From Betaproteobacteria bacterium CG2_30_68_42 (lineage in GTDB: Bacteria; Pseudomonadota; Gammaproteobacteria; Burkholderiales; Rhodocyclaceae), in NCBI GenBank assembly GCA_001872285.1, contig MNXU01000074.1:1-64000 (forward strand): 64,000 bases of DNA, in the 5' to 3' direction. Under the pieces are notes generated by a model. It was not told the DNA's origin and searched no databases. It saw only the letters and a list, made by a program, of their open reading frames with translations. Shown here piece by piece: positions 61,871 through 64,000 of the stretch. The translations under genes and the position numbers were made by a program. The first letter of the stretch is position 1. Every line of letters starts with the position of its first letter.

Positions 61871-61940
61871 GTTTCACGTTTCAAGTTCCAGGTTTCAAGT
61901 TCCAGGTTCCAGGTTTCGGGTTGCAGGTTCGGGTTTCGAG
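61871..61940 (+). repeat. Heptanucleotide GTTYCAR tandem array between flgH and flgI
   Basis: About ten consecutive 7-base units, from 61871: GTTTCAC, GTTTCAA, GTTCCAG, GTTTCAA, GTTCCAG, GTTCCAG, GTTTCGG, GTTGCAG, GTTCGGG, TTTCGAG. The array begins two bases after the flgH stop and ends 14 bases before the flgI ATG. It is less GC-rich than the surrounding DNA and does not code. Confidence 0.85.
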
Positions 61941-61954
61941 TCGGGGGCGGGATC

Positions 61955-63061
61955 ATGAACGGGTTCGGAAAACTGGCGGTCGTGTTCCTGGTGGCGGTTG
62001 CGGCATCGGCTCCGCTGCGGGCCGAGCGCATCAAGGATCTCGCCTCGGTCCAGGGCGTGCGCGAGAACCAGCTCGCCGGCTACGGGCTGGTGGTGGGGCT
62101 GGACGGCACCGGAGACCAGACCACGCAGACGCCCTTCACCGTCCAGGCGATCATCAGCATGCTGGGCAACCTGGGCGTCCAGGTGCCTCCGGGAACCTCG
62201 CTCCAGCTCAAGAATGTCGCCGCGGTCATGGTCACCGCCGCGCTGCCGCCGTTCGCGCGCGCGGGCAGCCGCATCGACGTCACCGTGTCCTCGATCGGAA
62301 ACGCCAAGTCGCTTCGCGGCGGCACGCTCCTGATGACCCCGCTCAAGGGCGCGGACGGCCAGGTCTATGCGGTCGCGCAGGGCAACCTCGCCGTCGGCGG
62401 CGTCGGTGCGCAGGGCGGCGGCTCGAGCGTGCAGGTCAATCATCTCGCGGTCGGCCGGATCGCGGCCGGTGCGACGGTGGAGCGCGAGGTGCCGATGCCG
62501 GTCGGCACCGGCGAGGCGGTGTACCTCGAACTTCACGCGGGCGACTTCGGAACCGCCAATCGCGTGGTCGAGGCGATCAACCGCAGCCTCGGCCCGGCGA
62601 CCGCGCAGGCGCTCGATGCGCGGCGCATCCAGGTGCGTGCGCCGCTCGCGCGGCAGGACCGGGTGGCCTTCCTCGGGCGCGTCGAGAACCTCGATGTCAC
62701 GCCGATGCAGAGCGCGGCGAAGGTCATCGTCAACAGCCGCAGCGGCTCGGTGGTGATGAACCAGGCGGTGACGATCGAGACCGTGGCGGTCGCCCACGGC
62801 AACCTCTCGGTGACCGTATCGACCGAGCCGGTGATCAGCCAGCCGAGGCCGAATTCGGCGGGCCAGACGGTGCAGACCGAGCGCGCGCAGATCGACATCC
62901 GCCAGGAGGGCGGCGCGCTGGTGCAGCTCAGCCGCGGCGCCTCGCTCGCCGAGGTGGTGAAGGCGCTCAACGCGATCGGGGCCAACCCGCAGGATCTGAT
63001 CGCCATCCTCCAGGCGATGAAGGCGGCCGGCGCGCTGCGCGCCGAACTCGAGATCATCTGA
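61955..63061 (+). CDS. flgI: Flagellar P-ring protein FlgI
   Basis: Periplasmic P-ring subunit, 368 residues. Sec signal (about 1-23, cut before [12 protein letters not shown]), [35 protein letters not shown], cut at [16 protein letters not shown] and the FlgI end with [27 protein letters not shown] lies before ATG 61955. Its chaperone FlgA is encoded 5 kb upstream. Confidence 0.96.
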   Translation: MNGFGKLAVVFLVAVAASAPLRAERIKDLASVQGVRENQLAGYGLVVGLDGTGDQTTQTPFTVQAIISMLGNLGVQVPPGTSLQLKNVAAVMVTAALPPFARAGSRIDVTVSSIGNAKSLRGGTLLMTPLKGADGQVYAVAQGNLAVGGVGAQGGGSSVQVNHLAVGRIAAGATVEREVPMPVGTGEAVYLELHAGDFGTANRVVEAINRSLGPATAQALDARRIQVRAPLARQDRVAFLGRVENLDVTPMQSAAKVIVNSRSGSVVMNQAVTIETVAVAHGNLSVTVSTEPVISQPRPNSAGQTVQTERAQIDIRQEGGALVQLSRGASLAEVVKALNAIGANPQDLIAILQAMKAAGALRAELEII

Positions 63062-63073
63062 CGGACCCCCCGC

Positions 63074-64000
63074 ATGATCGCCAACGGCATCGGAACCGAA
63101 CTCGCCTTCGACGCCAATGCGCTCGCCGCGCTCAAGCGGCAGGCGAAGGCCGATCCCAGGGCCGGGCTGCGACAGGCGAGCCAGCAGTTCGAGGCGCTGT
63201 TCATGCAGATGATGCTGAAGGCGATGCGCGATGCGGTGCCGCGCAGCGGCCTGCTCGCCGACGACAGCGGCAGAATGTACGAAAGCATGCTCGACCAGCA
63301 GCTCGCGCAGGTGCTGGCTTCCCGTTCGGGCACCGGACTTGCCACGGCGATCGAGCGCCAGCTCGGCGCGCAGCTCGCCGCTGGTGAAGCCGCGCCCGTG
63401 GCGAAGGATCCTGCTTCTCCCGGCACCACGGCACCGGCGGCAGGCGCGACACGCAGCGAGGCGATTCCGGCCGCGGCCCCGGTGCAGCCGGCGGGCGCTT
63501 CGCCACAGGCGGGCGCATCGCAGGCCACGGGTGCGTCGCCGCAGGCGCGTGAGTTCGTCGATCGGCTCTGGCCGCATGCGGAGCAGGCGAGCCGCGCGAC
63601 CGGCATTCCGGCGCGTTTCCTGATCGCGCAGGCCGCACTCGAGACCGGCTGGGGCCGCTCCGAGATCCGCCTTCCCGAAGGGCGCAACAGCCACAATCTG
63701 TTCAACATCAAGGCCGGGCGCAACTGGCCGGGGCCGACCGTGGACGCGATGACCACCGAATTTTCCGGCGGCGCGGCGCACCGGCAGGTGGAGCGCTTCC
63801 GCGCCTATGGCTCCTACGGCGAGGCCTTCGCCGACTATGCCCGCCTCATCCGCTCGCGCTACGCGACCGCACTGGGCGCCGGCGAGCCGGCCGCCTTCGC
63901 CGGCGCCCTCCAGGCGGGAGGCTATGCGAGCGACCCGGCCTACGCCGCGAAGCTCACGCGCATCATCGAAGGCGCGACGCTGCGCGCGAGTCTCGCTGGG
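63074..64000 (+). CDS. flgJ: Peptidoglycan hydrolase FlgJ (end beyond window)
   Basis: Rod-capping protein and muramidase that opens the wall for the rod. 309 residues are visible and the frame is still open at 64000. The N-terminal rod-binding domain (QASQQFEALFMQMMLKAMRD at about 36-55) is joined by an Ala/Pro/Ser linker with GASPQA-like repeats (about 140-157) to the glucosaminidase/muramidase domain (PARFLIAQAALETGWG with the catalytic Glu, NLFNIKAG, AFADYARLI). Only a short C-terminal piece is missing. Confidence 0.93.
   Translation, partial: MIANGIGTELAFDANALAALKRQAKADPRAGLRQASQQFEALFMQMMLKAMRDAVPRSGLLADDSGRMYESMLDQQLAQVLASRSGTGLATAIERQLGAQLAAGEAAPVAKDPASPGTTAPAAGATRSEAIPAAAPVQPAGASPQAGASQATGASPQAREFVDRLWPHAEQASRATGIPARFLIAQAALETGWGRSEIRLPEGRNSHNLFNIKAGRNWPGPTVDAMTTEFSGGAAHRQVERFRAYGSYGEAFADYARLIRSRYATALGAGEPAAFAGALQAGGYASDPAYAAKLTRIIEGATLRASLAG

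Noticed and set aside
61871-61940. CRISPR array
   Set aside because: Units are seven bases without spacers; it is a simple tandem repeat.

Overview
The window is a GC-rich, densely coding chromosomal stretch of a Gram-negative, flagellated, respiring bacterium. The gene order (hrcA/nadK/recN/fur/bamE/dapB/carAB/greA; ftsH-folP-glmM; tpiA-secG-tRNA-Leu-nuoA to N with separate nuoC and nuoD) is the one usual in Betaproteobacteria. A Rhodocyclales or Nitrosomonadales relative fits best, but the genus cannot be fixed from sequence reading alone. There is no phage, insertion sequence, CRISPR array or rRNA operon.

Layout. 1-5.2 kb: heat-shock repressor HrcA (cut by the left edge), NAD kinase, RecN, Fur, BamE and DapB. 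5.2-11.2 kb: carAB with an unusual leader, greA, a small DUF4149 membrane protein and rlmE. 11.3-15.5 kb: ftsH, folP, glmM. 15.7-18.7 kb: a reduced phosphate-uptake (Pst) cluster with one permease gene that looks like a PstC-PstA chimera. 18.7-34.7 kb: tpiA, secG, tRNA-Leu(GAG) and the complete 14-gene proton-pumping NADH dehydrogenase operon. 34.8-39.3 kb: ADP-ribose hydrolase, a cytosolic GAF-type histidine kinase with its LuxR-type response regulator, and on the other strand a DUF302 protein and an HTH-ferredoxin-reductase fusion.

39.4-47.8 kb: a probable two-carbon acid operon with an MFS carrier, a small membrane protein, glycerate 2-kinase, glycolate dehydrogenase GlcD/E/F and an acyl-CoA synthetase. 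Together these could bring in glycolate, oxidise it to glyoxylate and return glycerate to glycolysis; the two steps between glyoxylate and glycerate are not encoded here. 47.8-53.8 kb: a MaoC-like hydratase, a PP2C phosphatase, the three-gene transhydrogenase pntAA-pntAB-pntB and an RhlE helicase. 54.1-64 kb: a flagellar block with a MotD-type stator protein, flgMN behind a sigma-28 promoter, flgA, and flgBCDEFGHIJ, the last cut by the right edge.

The most noteworthy items are the chimeric Pst permease next to a PstB whose ABC signature reads LSDGQ, the HTH-ferredoxin-reductase fusion, a putative arginine-rich leader peptide whose stop lies in a hairpin before carA, a four-cysteine GAF histidine kinase, and an intergenic heptanucleotide repeat (GTTYCAR) found at two places. 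No wholly new multi-gene system was recognised.
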